From assembly GCA_039000515.1 (NCBI GenBank), contig JBCFYV010000001.1, forward strand, positions 67,263,030 through 67,327,029: a stretch of DNA of 64,000 bases, given 5' to 3'. This document shows, one piece after another, positions 1-10,757 of this stretch. The notes under the pieces are model-generated. The model had not been told where the DNA came from. It worked only from the letters and a program-made list of their open reading frames with translations, and did no database searches. Source of the DNA: Timema cristinae (Eukaryota; Arthropoda; Insecta; Phasmatodea; Timematidae). The position numbers and the translations under genes were made by a program. Each line of letters starts with the position of its first letter. The stretch's first letter is position 1.

Positions 1-194
1 AAAGTGATGATTCACTTCCTTTTTGTTTTCCCCTCCCCACATTCTCTCATTTCATTTCTTTGAATGTTTGCTCAGTTTCAACTCAATCTTTGAGAGACTA
101 GGTTGTCATATAGAGTATAAAATCACTGCTCAAGTTTTTTTCCATCAGCTGTTGAGTTTTATTTGTGGTTTTAATCTGATTTTAAGTGTGCCAA

Positions 195-1880
195 ATGGAT
201 TCAAGGGGTTGTATTAATTCAGCTAACAGTTTTTGTTACATTTTTGGGGACTTTGTAGTAAAGAAACAACAAAGAAACATTACAGATTATGTTGAAAAAG
301 TGTACTATGCATATTTCGGTGTGAAACTTTGTGACCAGGATAAGTCGTGGGCCCCACATAAAGTGTGCTCTATATGTGTAGAAGAACTCAGACAGTGGTA
401 ATAAGGTAAGAAACAATCTTTTCGTTTTGGGGTCCCAATGATCTGGAGGGACCCCAAAATCACAGTGATGAGTGCTACTTTTGTTCGTGTAACGTTAAGG
501 GGTTTAATTTTAAAAATAAGAAAGACATTTTATATCCAAACCTTCCGTCGGCTATGTGTCCTGTACCTGATGGCCCAGGAATACCCATACCTACCTCTAT
601 AGATAAACTAGAGGAGATTCCCGATGACTCTGATAAGGAAGCCCATGATTTTGATGAAGAATTTCAAGATGTTTCAGAGAGCAGCGAGCCCAAACTTTTT
701 TCACAGATTGAATGGAACGATTTAGTCAGATACTTGGGTCTTCCTAAAGATTCTTCAGAACTGTTAGTATCAAGGCTAAAGGAAAATAACTTATTGGCTC
801 CAGGTACCTCTTTCTCATGCTTCAGAAACAGAGAAAAATATTTTATTCCATTCTTTTCTCAAGATGGTGACCTGGTTTATTGTCGCAATGTCCCTGATTG
901 ATGGTGAGGTTTAACATACAGTATGACGTAAACGAGTGGAGGCTCTTTATTGACTCGTCAAAAAGAAGCCTCAAAGCAGTGCTTCTCCACAATGGTAGTA
1001 AATATGCTTCCGTACCAGTAGGACATTCTGTGTATTTGAAAGAATGCTACGAGAATTTAGCCTTAATTCTCACCAAACTGAATTACAGTGATCATGGATG
1101 GACTATATGTGGTGATCTTAAAGTACTTTCCATGCTTCTTGGGCAGCAGGGAGGTTACACTAAGTACCCCTGCTTCTTGTGTGAATGGGATAGCTGGGAT
1201 AGAAGGCAGCACTGGGTTAAAAAGGACTGGCCATGTAGGACTACATTAGAACCTGGAAGCAAAAATGTAGTAAGGGAAACCTTGGTTGATCCAAGAAAAG
1301 TCCTCCTGCCTCCTCTTCATATCAAGCTTGGTTTAATGAAGCAGTTTGTAAAGGCTCTTTCAAAAGAAGAGATTGTTTTAAATACTTGTGTAACAAGTTA
1401 TCTGGACTGTCAGAGGTGAAACTGAAAGAACGTGTTTTTGTCGGTCCAGATATCCGGAAACTTCTGAAAGACGAAGTCTTTGAAACAAAAATTGAAGTTT
1501 TTGAAAAAGATGCCTGGAAAGATTTCAGAGAAGTTGTAACGAAATTTCTTGAAAAAATAAGGACCCCAACTTCAAGTTCATAGTTGAAAACATTGTCATC
1601 AAATTCAAGGACTTGGGTTGTTCGTTGAGCTTGAAAGTGCACTTCCTGAATTCCATTTTGACTACTTTCCCGAAAATCTTGGTGCTTTGAGTGAAGAGCA
1701 AGGGGAAAGATTCCATCAAGACATCAAGAGATGGAACGCAGATATCAAGGCAGATGGAACATCAACATGATGGCAGACTACTGTAGGATGCTGTACAGAG
1801 AAGAGCCGAAAGCTGTCTACAAGAGAAAAAGTTCAAAAAGGAGCTTTGAGGATAAAAGTAAAAGGCAGTATAAGGACTTG
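195..1880 (+). pseudogene. Decayed intronless gene of an abundant uncharacterised arthropod/cnidarian family
   Basis: A single coding region can be followed across all three plus frames. The first part starts at the ATG at 195, with Cys pairs and a Trp-rich core (...CSICVEELRQW), and meets two consecutive TAA codons near 403. It then resumes in the same frame (FGVPMIW...DECYFC) to about 898. Frame changes occur near 899, 1370, 1550, 1650 and 1715; the last block ends KRQYKDL and a stop at about 1880, with AATAAA at 1928. Conserved-looking blocks include APGTSFSCF, FFSQDGDLVYC, EWRLFIDSSKRSLKAVLLHN, GGYTKYPCFLC and PPLHIKLGLMKQFVKAL. From memory these match a high-copy family of unknown function found in many animal genomes and suspected to be mobile; this is recall, not a search result. 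Two stops and about five frameshifts mean the copy is dead. No terminal repeats were recognised around it. Confidence 0.8.
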
Positions 1881-2883
1881 TAAGTCTTTGGGAAGTGTTG
1901 AGAATGGCTTAGCTTAATTTTTTTGTAAATAAAACTATTATTTAATATTTTTAAATAAATAAGTTTTAACCATTATACATAAACTGAGCCCCTTTTTCTA
2001 TATTTTGATATCCAATTTGTGAAAAATCCTTACGTGATAGGTAAAATCGGAGATCACTTTTGAAATCAGCACGACAAAAAACATAAGAATTGCCCATTAC
2101 ATTAAAAACAATTTTCAACAACCCAAATTTTGCAGGCCTGTGTATTTGGTGGTTTTTCACAGATAAAACTGTTTATAAGTCGACAATCTTGTAGAGTTTA
2201 GCGTAGAATAATGCATATAAACAATATATTAAAAGCTATAGACACACAATGATGTAAATAAGATATATTGTGGAACGAAGCCTTTTGCTCTAAGTTACTA
2301 TGTACAGCTAATTAGTAGGAGTCACTGTGCCATAAAAACGCGCAGCGTGTTAAGTATTTCACTGCTAGAGAAAATGGCAGCACACATGTCAGTAAACGTA
2401 GATATAGTAAGTTAACAAATGTATGTAAAGATTTGACTTTGTGTACAATATAGAAAAAATCTAAAAATAAATAATATGATAAACAAAACAATTTTGGAAT
2501 GGACAAATGCAAGACATTAACTCTACCCATTGCCTGAATCCTCCTAGCCCTCCAACGTACACCACTGGCTATATATATTCTTTCATTACCTGAAACCCTC
2601 ATAGCACATGAACGTACACCACTGGCTATATATGCTCTCATTACCTGCCAAGATATTATTTATGGAACTAGGTCTTGTTCAGGGTTGTGCCATCTTTCTT
2701 TTAAATACAGTACTATACAAGACTATTCAGATATCCAGGTAAATAACGATAGACGTTGTAGGGGTGACCAGCTAAGTAGACCCTACTTCCCCTTGGGGTG
2801 TAGGCAGCTCATCAATCCTCAGTAACAGGCATTGAATTGCCAGAAAACAAGTACCCATATATTGCTGGTTATTTCAAAGATAC
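1881..2883. other. AT-rich spacer with a small duplication
   Basis: No gene is supported here. A segment containing ACGTACACCACTGGCTATAT is present twice, at 2555 and 2612, 57 bp apart. The predicted minus-strand frames over this stretch have no recognisable content. Confidence 0.5.
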
Positions 2884-3113
2884 AGTGGCAGCTTGGACTA
2901 ACGCGCCACTCTCGCAGTAGACTAGATTGCCGATGACTGGGAGGTCAGGGTTCGAATCTCAATTGTGTATACTAAGGGGTTTTCCAAAATAGTTTGGCAC
3001 TCTCCCTCAATGCAAATGATGGTACACTTCCTTCAAATTAGGCCTTTCTAATCCCTGAAGCCAGTAGCGTAGGCCTAAATAATACATAAGGGTATAAACT
3101 AAATGGGTAGTAA
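2884..3113 (+). repeat. tRNA-derived SINE, family A, copy 1
   Basis: The head has a tRNA-like A-box region ending in CTCGCAGTAGACTAG and a B-box-like GGTTCGAATCTC near 2950. The body (TTTTCCAAAATAGTTT, CACTCTCCCT) matches the copy at 54985-55215. The 3' end contains a degenerate GGGTATAA...GGGTAGTAAG tail shared with the other SINEs in the window. Divergence from the other copies suggests an old insertion. Confidence 0.7.
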
Positions 3114-3169
3114 GTAGCTAGCAGGACCCATGGGAACCCCGCTTCCGCCAACGGGTCAAAACACCCACA

Positions 3170-4110
3170 TCCTGTTTGAGTGACCTGCTTTCCACATCTT
3201 TACCGTTATTCCCCCCACCCCTGACACACTTTCATCTGATTGGTTGCTATAAATATCCTCCTTCCCCCACCAATTTCGCCCTGCTTTCCGCCTCCCCCCT
3301 CGACTACCAACCCTGGACATGTTGGTTCTTGATGATTGTTAATAGATATTGAGGTCATTGCCCCGGGAAACGGGGTTTTTCCCTGGCGCCAGTATGTCGG
3401 GCAGACAAGACAAGAATAGATATTGAGGTCATTGCCCCGGGCAACGGGGTTTTTACCTGGCGTCAGTTTGACGGAGGGCTCGGCACGAAGCTTGCGCTAT
3501 GGCTGACAAGCCTAGAATGAACATCGGCTCTTCTGTCACAAGGCTCTGTCCCGGAACAAGCAGCATGAACCTTGCGCTATGGTGCTTTGTTGTGGTAATT
3601 TGTTCCAAAGACCCCCCTCCTCCTTCGCCACCCTGACGCCATGTTTGAGTGACCTACTTTCCTCTGATTGGTTGCTATAAATATCCTCCTTCCCCCACCA
3701 ATTTTGCCCTGCTTTCCACATCCGCCTCCCCCTCCCCCCTCGACTACCAACCCTGGACATGTTGGTTCTTGATGATTGTTAATAGATATTGAGGTCATTG
3801 CCCCGGGAAACAGGGTTTTTCCCTGGCGCCAGTATGTCGGCCCGACAAGACAAGAATAGATATTGAGGTCATTGCCTCGGGCATCTGGTTTTCCCTGGTG
3901 CCAATATGTCGGCCCGACAAGACAAGAATAGATATCGAGGTCATTGCCCGGGGCAACAGGGTTTTTCCCTGGCGCCAGTAAGTCGGGCAGACAAGACAAG
4001 AATAGATATTGAGGTCATTGCCCCGGGCAGCGGGGTTTTTCCCTGGCGTCAGCTTGACGGCTCACGAGACAAGAATAGATCTTGACCTCAACAACCTTGG
4101 GTTTTCCCAA
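3170..4110 (+). repeat. Complex tandem repeat with promoter-like units
   Basis: Two repeat types are interleaved. One is a block of about 200 bp running from TGTTTGAGTGACC through GATTGGTTGCTATAAATATCC and CCCTGGACATGTTGG, present at about 3174-3340 and 3645-3780. The other is a unit of roughly 70-80 bp, AATAGATATTGAGGTCATTG plus CCCCGGGCAACGGGGTTTTT plus CCCTGGCGCCAG, present about six times between 3350 and 4060. Each large block carries an inverted CCAAT box (ATTGG) and a TATAAATA, so the array resembles repeated promoter modules in the 5' region of a retroelement. That role is inferred. Confidence 0.7.
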
Positions 4111-4202
4111 TGACGTAATCATTGCGTGTTATGTCGCAACCCTGGCGCCAGGCTGGCGGGCAGACAAGACAAGTTGGGACAAGTCTAGATCGTTTGACTG
4201 GG

Positions 4203-4250
4203 GTATAAATAGAACCCCGATCATTACATTCGGTCATTTCAATTTGTAAT
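4203..4250 (+). promoter_or_regulatory. TATA-type core promoter
   Basis: TATAAATAG lies at 4204-4212, with possible initiators (TCATTACATTC, GGTCATTTC) 20-40 bases downstream. It directly follows the promoter-like tandem repeats and precedes a consensus splice donor at 4307. This supports a real or recently real transcription start for a plus-strand unit. Confidence 0.5.
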
Positions 4251-4306
4251 TGGATAACATAAAGATCGAGATGAGTTTAACGCTTTGGAAAACGGGATAA
4301 ATTTGA

Positions 4307-4395
4307 GTAAGTTTAATTCGTTTTGTATATTTTAATGGTTTCTAATTTGATTATCATGTAAGTCTGTACAGTGGTATTCTCTTCTTCTTTGTTAG
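4307..4395 (+). other. Predicted 89-bp leader intron
   Basis: The donor GTAAGTTT at 4307 is paired with a pyrimidine-rich acceptor TTCTTCTTTGTTAG ending at 4395. The length is normal for a short arthropod intron. It separates a short 5' leader from the small open frame at 4407. Confidence 0.45.
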
Positions 4396-4406
4396 ATGAG
4401 GAGCCC

Positions 4407-4535
4407 ATGACGCTTGGCGTGGCGGCGCAACCTGTGGATCCCACTAACCTGGACCAGTTGATGCAATTTACAGATGAGGGGATTTGTAGAGCGGATGGTG
4501 ACTGGTCCATGGGTAAAACTCTGCCTGTTCCCTGA
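4407..4535 (+). CDS. Small open frame in exon 2 of the 4.2-kb promoter unit (42 codons)
   Basis: The frame starts at the second ATG after the predicted splice acceptor (CCC ATG ACG), reads MTLGVAAQPVDPTNLDQLMQ near its start and stops at TGA 4533-4535. An ATG at 4396 opens a three-codon frame just upstream. The family is not recognised. It could be an uORF, the N-terminus of a protein broken downstream, or chance. Its place behind a TATA box and intron is the only support. Confidence 0.25.
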   Translation: MTLGVAAQPVDPTNLDQLMQFTDEGICRADGDWSMGKTLPVP

Positions 4536-4539
4536 GCAG

Positions 4540-5450
4540 GACCAGCTACGTGAGGAGCCGTAAGGCGAATCGCGGAGGTCTGTCGGGTGAAGGAAGAACA
4601 GCCGGTCGTAAGCCCAGGTAAAAGAGGAACGTTGGGAGGGTCTGGTCAACCCAACCGTAAAAGAGAACGCACGGACATGGTCCTAAAAATCTAAGGGGCA
4701 CCCCTCGATAGGGGAAGGCTAACGGAGTCTGGTCAGCTCCGAGGCCAAACACGGGACCTGCTGATGAACATGGCAACACTAGCCCATCAGTATACCAGGG
4801 TTGGGAGGATGTGGTCGGTCCTCCTGTCAAAACGAGACCTGCTGGTGAATAAGGCAACCCTAGCCCACCAGTACACCAGGGTTAGGAGGACCTGGTCAGT
4901 CCTCCCGGAAAAATCGGACTCCGGCAGTTGGAAGAAGGAAGGGGGATGGGACGAGCACGGGCATTGCTGAAGTTGGCACGCGGGAAGCTGTGGCGGGGGC
5001 TCAATAGAGCGCCCGTCGTGGCTGATCGCGTGATCGGCACAACCCTCCTGGGGGTAACTCTGGGTGGGCGAGGCTAACGTGGTCCAGACCGCTGAAACTC
5101 TGTGAGGACGGGCCCATTACCTGAATAAGTGTGGGTCCTCTGCGTAACTGTGTCCTCACGGGGAAGTAGGGGGCGAAGGGCGGGAGGTGCATCCGCCTTC
5201 TCCGAAAGTCGGCGACGGCATTCTCGGAGGAGACCCTGAAACCGGACGACGACCAGCTGCTGAAGGGGACATCCTGGGTATAAGACTAGGTTAGGGCCAC
5301 GGCTCTAACCAGGGCGAAAGCTCGGGGAAACCCAGACCGGTAGACAAACCCCTTGGCTAAGTGTGTTACGCTGGTGGGGACCGGTCAAACTTAGCACACC
5401 ATCCATGCCAGAGGGGGCGGTCCGATGCAAGAGACGGCCCCCCAAACCCA
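4540..5450 (+). other. GC-rich hairpin-rich region, likely structured RNA leader
   Basis: This stretch is much richer in G and C than its surroundings. It contains a series of hairpins with TGGTC in or near the loop: GGAGGATGTGGTCGGTCCTCC, GGAGGACCTGGTCAGTCCTCC and GGAGTCTGGTCAGCTCC. An 81-bp unit is repeated at about 4758-4838 and 4839-4919. In it, the stem CTGATG/CATCAG becomes CTGGTG/CACCAG in the second copy, a compensatory A-T to G-C change around the inner stem GGC/GCC. No long frame is convincing. It may be the 5' untranslated region of a retroelement that is cut by the assembly gap. Confidence 0.5.
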
Positions 5451-5559
5451 ATTGCTTTTAATACTGTAACATGGATACAACTAGTGTGATATCGATTTGC
5501 AGTGACATTAGCGAGAAAGCCGATAAGACGAGAGACGAGAGAAGTGTGTAAGGGGCCAT

Positions 5560-5659
5560 NNNNNNNNNNNNNNNNNNNNNNNNNNNNNNNNNNNNNNNNN
5601 NNNNNNNNNNNNNNNNNNNNNNNNNNNNNNNNNNNNNNNNNNNNNNNNNNNNNNNNNNN
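5560..5659. other. Assembly gap (100 N)
   Basis: Exactly 100 N, the conventional size for a gap of unknown length. Frames that cross it are not real, and the sequences on the two sides need not be contiguous. Confidence 0.99.
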
Positions 5660-6930
5660 GGTGCTTAGTTAGGGATTTTGCTGGTACTGCTAACAGACTG
5701 TACCCACACACCCGGTACGCTTGATTGGGAGGGAGTACTTGGAATCCCAACATCTTCAGGAGAAGATCGAGCCATAGCTGTCTATCGAGTAGTGGAGAAG
5801 TGGGGTATAGCCGACAAAATTCAGGCACTTTGCTGTGATACGAGAGCAAGCAATACAGGTCGAGCCTGTACGAATCTAGAGAAATTGTTCATACGTGACC
5901 TGTTGTAACCCCCTTGACGTCATCACATTTTTTAGTTAGTTTAAAGGAGCTGTTTTGACTCACTGATGGTTAAACTTCTGGTCCAGACAGGGCGCTTTTC
6001 AAAAGATTTAGAGAAACCTGAACAAAACTCGTCAATATAATAATAATGTCCACTCTACCATTCATGGATTTCTTGAACATCACTTTGATACGCAGAAACA
6101 ACAGCGAGATGATAACCGATAATTGTTGGAGTTAACGATGATAATTCTTGGCAGCATTCCGAAGAATGGGATATCGTTTCAAATACCAGGAGCTGTAGGT
6201 CATGTTAGATGGATGACAATGCAATTTATGCAATAAAATAACCTGTTTCAAGATCAATGTCAGTTATCTCATAAGGAGAAGAACCCTTTAAGAAAAATGT
6301 GTATTTTTCTTGCTAGAGTGTACGTTAAAGCTTGGTTTTTGTCATCAGAAGCAATTAAAGCACCTTATCATGATTTCATATTCATGCGTCAACTGTAAAA
6401 TTATCAGGATATTGATCCAGAAATCAGAAAGGCTGATGAAAAAAAAATCCAACCATATATTGTACTTATTTCCTGAAACAGTGGCTCTATCCTTATTTGA
6501 TGACAATGTTCCAACAACGGTTAAGACAAATATGGTTCAAATTATGCTGAAAGTAGAGAAAGGTGAAGAAGAGGAAGAAGAAAAATCAACTGAGGCGGTA
6601 CACTCTTCACTAAAATGATTTTTCTTCCTTTACAAATATTGAATTTTTGTGTTTTGTAACTCCTGATACAGAAACCATCGTCACGAGATTTTCTATCATT
6701 ACCAATTTTCCCGACAAAGACCTTTCAGCATGTAAGGATTATCCTAGTTACAAAAGTAGAATTAAAAAACTTGAGAATACAGTTGTTTTGAATGACGTTG
6801 CAGAAAGAGGTGTCAAACTCATTCATGATTACAATAACATTCTCACAAAAGATGAAATTGAAAAAAAATAATTGTTTTACAGATCGTTGCCGGAGAACGT
6901 AAAAAATACCCAACTGTTACTAAATTCTAA
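5660..6930 (+). pseudogene. Decayed transposase-like gene of an uncharacterised animal family
   Basis: Coding blocks can be read in changing plus frames: GTLDWEGVLGIPTSSGE with KWGIADKIQALCCDTRASNTGRA (5678-5905), SGPDRALFKRFRET (about 5980), PGAVGHVRWM (about 6190), ARVYVKAWFLSSEAIKAPYH (about 6310-6380), ALSLFDDNVP (about 6490), and KLENTVVLNDVAERGVKLIH with NNILTKDE (6760-6860). The order and motifs recall a repetitive family common in aphids, cnidarians and echinoderms, with a conserved LPCRHH-type block that is missing here. The gap removes the 5' part. Many stops and frameshifts make it non-functional. Family identity is from memory. Confidence 0.7.
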
Positions 6931-7385
6931 ATTAGGAAAATTTTTATTTTCGTTCGTTCACATTAGGTTTTTATTCTATATAAATTATTGCTGTAAATAA
7001 AAATGCGTTTCTTTTGTAAAAGTTGTGTGCCTTATTAAAAAACCTGATATTTCTTAATTTGTTCATGTTATTTCAGGAATTTTTCGAATTAACTTTGGTA
7101 AGTTTGATTTAGAATGTTTTTAAACAATTGCTGTGGTTGCCTGGATGTGTCCACATAAATTTCTCTAAGAATAAAAAAGAAAATGGTCAAAGTAGGGAAG
7201 AGTATACCGGTTTTTAACGGAACTAATCGTTGCGTATACTATTTTCCAACTTCAAGGCGTTTGAGGGTCGCCTAGCATTTGTCCGATTAAGCTGAAGTTT
7301 TGCACAGCCCAATTTTTTGTTGGTTGTAACAAGATTAGGGGGTGGGAGAAGCAAAGTTTTAACTTTCGGAAAAGTACCTATAGCT
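6931..7385. other. AT-rich spacer, nothing recognised
   Basis: No coding or repeat structure beyond AT-rich sequence was found. Confidence 0.4.
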
Positions 7386-7860
7386 AAAGTCCACCCCAAT
7401 ATATATTTTTAAAAAAATTGCTGGAGAAGACCACTTTAAAACCTTCTAGAGGCATATAGTTGTCAAAAAAATTAAGGTCAAGATCACTCTAAATTGTTTC
7501 AAGGGGCATCAAAATTTCGAAAATTTCTAGAGGAGGACAACTTTGATTAGATTTTAAAGGAATCCAATTTTTTTTTAAATTCAATATGAGAAATACTCAA
7601 AAACAGCTTCTAAAGGCATCTAATTTTCAAAAATTGGCTGAAGAGTCCACTCCAAATAATTTATAGAAGCATTCAAATTTCAAAAAATTTCTGGAAATGA
7701 CTACTAATAAAAACAGTTCCATATTCAAAAATTGTGAAGAGGGTCACTCTAAATAGCTTTTAGGGACATCTTATTTTCAAACATCTATCGGGGAAGAGCG
7801 GGAAGTCAAGTCTCCCTAAAAAAAAATGTTTGCTCGCCCCCCCCTCCCCTTTTCAACCTG
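7386..7860 (+). repeat. Degenerate tandem repeat of about 55-65 bp
   Basis: Loose repetitions of the pattern AATTxCTGGAGAxGACCACT followed by TAGAGGCATCxAATTTTCAAA occur about seven times. The units have drifted strongly, which suggests an old, inactive array. Confidence 0.4.
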
Positions 7861-8764
7861 CTACACTAATAAGGCTCCTTCTCCACTGTTCAAGATCATC
7901 AAATAATTTTAAAATTCTCAATTGAATCTGTAGACTGCTATGAACATTTAGAGCACAGATTTCTAATGATACTTTCTTCGATGAGACTTACAACAAAACT
8001 TTAAAGATCTTTAAGGGAATTAATTAAAAATCCTATCAATTAAACAAAGACTGATATTTCTATGCTAAGACGACAGCTAGGAAAACAAATACTTTTCAGA
8101 AATAAAGAAAAATGAAATTCATATAAATGTGTCAATTCCTTATTTCAGGGAATATTCGAAAGATTAAAAAGAAAGAGTTAAAACCGAAGATAATATGATT
8201 AAATTTGAAAATGATATAGCAGATTTCAGTTCTAACAAGTTTTTTATTTGTTTTAAGGAATTAGAAGAAGAAATACGATTGTGTTTTTTTATTGCATATT
8301 TTAGTACAGTTTCTAACAACCTTGCACTTCAGGACTGGTGTTCAGACCATTGGTGTGGAAAATGTATTTTCACAATTTATCAAGGTTACCAAAGACTTTA
8401 GCGTAATTCCTGTCACAAGTACCGCTTTTGAATGAGCTTTTTGTGAATTGATTCAGGCCAAGAATAAAACTTCCTGATGTATTATAAAATCGAAATATGT
8501 CCGGTAATTACAGGGACCAATATGTATCTATAAAATGGCATTATTTCATTAAGGATGTTTTTTAAACTTTGATGTCATTTTTACCAATTTTGTTTAGTAA
8601 TAATATTTACTGTACCCTTATACTTCTATTACGATTGCTTTTAAGCAAATATTTTTGTAAATCCCAATTTTACATAATGTTTTAGTCAGTCTGCCTATTT
8701 TTCACGTTTAGCCACATCATTTAAACCGAAAATAAACTTTTTAAATATTCCCCGTGTGAAGAAC
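7861..8764. other. AT-rich spacer, no gene supported
   Basis: A 68-codon plus frame at 8195-8401 is present but has AT-driven composition and no recognisable motif. The rest is AT-rich with many short A/T runs. Confidence 0.4.
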
Positions 8765-9580
8765 GTGAATTAGAATTCATCAGATTTTACCCAAAATTCA
8801 CGAGATCCTTACCGAGAAGGCTCGGTGTCATGAAGTTTGTGCTCAATGGCTGCCAAATATGTTGATGGGCATTCACGCGGAGCAACGGATAGTGTCAGCT
8901 CTGATATTCCTCAAACGCTACGCAATTGAAGGTGACAAGATAATTGACCACATCTGACTGGAGATGAAACCTGAATCTCACACGTTAATGTCGAAACAAA
9001 GCAGTAGTCTATGAAATGGTCATCTAAGCCCAAGAAATGTAAGCGAACATTTTCATATAGGAATCTGATGGCAACTGTATACTGAGATGGAAAGGAATGC
9101 TGACAGATGAATTATGGAACCTTAAACAATAGTCAAGGCTAAAGTGCACTGCCATACCCGATGCCAGATATTCAGAAAAAAAGGCGTGGTCTGGCGTCTT
9201 TCTTCTTTGTAACAACGCCCAGCCACGCCACCTGCTTGCAGCGTCGTTCTTTGAGGAATTTGGTTGGGAAGTGTTCGATCATATGGCCTACAGCCCGGAC
9301 CTCGAATAAAGTGATTACCACTTGTTCTTGCACTTGAATCAATTCCTTGGTGTACAACACTTGGAGGTGATGAACTCACAGACGGCAAGCTTCTATGATA
9401 GAGTCTACTAAAGCTAGAGCCACGCTACGACCGATGTCAGACTCTTTGCAGAGACTATGTGGACAAATATCCTAGGTACATATATTCATTTTGACCGAAA
9501 AACAAATTTGAAACTTTTACTTTTGGGATTTTAATAACTAATCGGCCCTTTCAATCCGAACACCCCTCGTATATTTAACA
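8765..9580 (+). pseudogene. Dead mariner-family transposase
   Basis: The reading starts within the protein (IHEILTE...HEVCAQWLPNML) and runs with frameshifts through FLKRYAIEGDK, TGDET-stop-ISHVNVETKQ (first catalytic Asp in TGDE), PKKCKRTF, LMATV, CNNAQP (the CDNARPH block with the second catalytic Asp changed to Asn), FGWEVFDHMAYSPDLE and SDYHLFLHLNQFLG (third Asp in the YSPDL-SDYHLF block). Several Trp codons have become TGA. The architecture is that of mariner (DD34D) transposases, normally about 345 residues. About the first third and the 5' terminal repeat are missing, and there are several stops and frameshifts. The 3' end is uncertain. Confidence 0.85.
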
Positions 9581-10757
9581 TCAACCATTTTAAGATTTAA
9601 TGTTGTAAAGAAATAAATGATAAGTTTCTCAAAGCATGTATCCCGCCTTTATCTAACAATGAAGATATTTACTTAAAACACAAGATATGTAAAACAAATA
9701 ATATATCCTCTTGCAGAAACATAATGGAATAAATGAGCATTACAATCCACCAAAAATTATAAATGAAATAATGCAGTTACATCGGCTTAGAATCGTGTGA
9801 ACGTTAGTTAATCTACTTTATTCTTCTTGAAACAGCAATATTCATACTCCCGTAATATAGCTCCAAGCCGCGTTACTGGACATAAAACATAATCCGCTGA
9901 TTCACTGATGCGATTAAAAATATACCATGAATAAATGATAGATCTATCAGGATTCGTGTTTGGATTATAGCAACAATGAGTACAATAAACAGTCGTCGTG
10001 TTGGATTGAAACACCGGGAAAATGTTCTTAAAGCCACACTTAACGAGATGTTACAGATTAAAAACAAGCTTTATGTAGACCTTGAGTTTTAATCTATGTC
10101 TAAATGAAGCAAACATTGCCAAACATTGGTTGGACATTAATATTTATGGACTGAAACCAGATAATAAAGCATGTATAGAACTAGAAAATAAATCGTGTAT
10201 TAAGTTACGTCATGAATCATGTTTAAAAATAGAACAAAAATGTGTTTACAAACAGAAAATAAATCGTGTTTAAAGCTAGAGAATGCCTTTACCCTTGGGA
10301 CTATTTTAAAATTATTTATATGCATGAACCGCATTTTAAAACCTCTTGCTAATGTGTAAGTGTGATATCATGATAATATATTAATGATATTTTGATAAAC
10401 GTATAAAGTTTGTCCTGGAAAATATGTGTTATGTGACGGACTATTTTTCCCTGCCAGGTGCATTCAACATTACGCCCACACCTTATCGTTAGTATTTTTA
10501 TTTTTCTGTTTTATAGTGGGGTACACACATCATAGTGTCAGGTAACGTGTTCTTTATTGACGTCATCATAATGTTCAAACTACAATACTGTCTAAGTTTG
10601 TTATAACTTATATAATGATTCTTCCAGTAATAGTAGTCCAGAAATCTTCGAGTCAATACTTTCGAATACAACAAACTTGACTGATATGAACTTGGGTCTT
10701 CAAAGGAGGGACGAGCAATTCATTAGGTAACTGAATGTAATTTACTGGACTGCTGGT
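9581..10757. other. AT-rich spacer with a short degenerate repeat
   Basis: No gene is supported. At about 10137-10275 there is a loose repeat of GAACTAGAAAATAAATCGTG-like units of about 24-28 bp, read in a 63-codon frame as varied ELENKSCIKL motifs. Otherwise nothing was recognised. Confidence 0.4.

Noticed and set aside
4750..4770. CTGATGA, the core of a hammerhead ribozyme
   Set aside because: The paired repeat copy reads CTGGTGA and no GAAA core or three-stem fold can be drawn, so it is probably chance.
5508..5908. A minus frame running across the N gap
   Set aside because: It includes 34 undetermined residues; the join across a 100-N gap is not real sequence.
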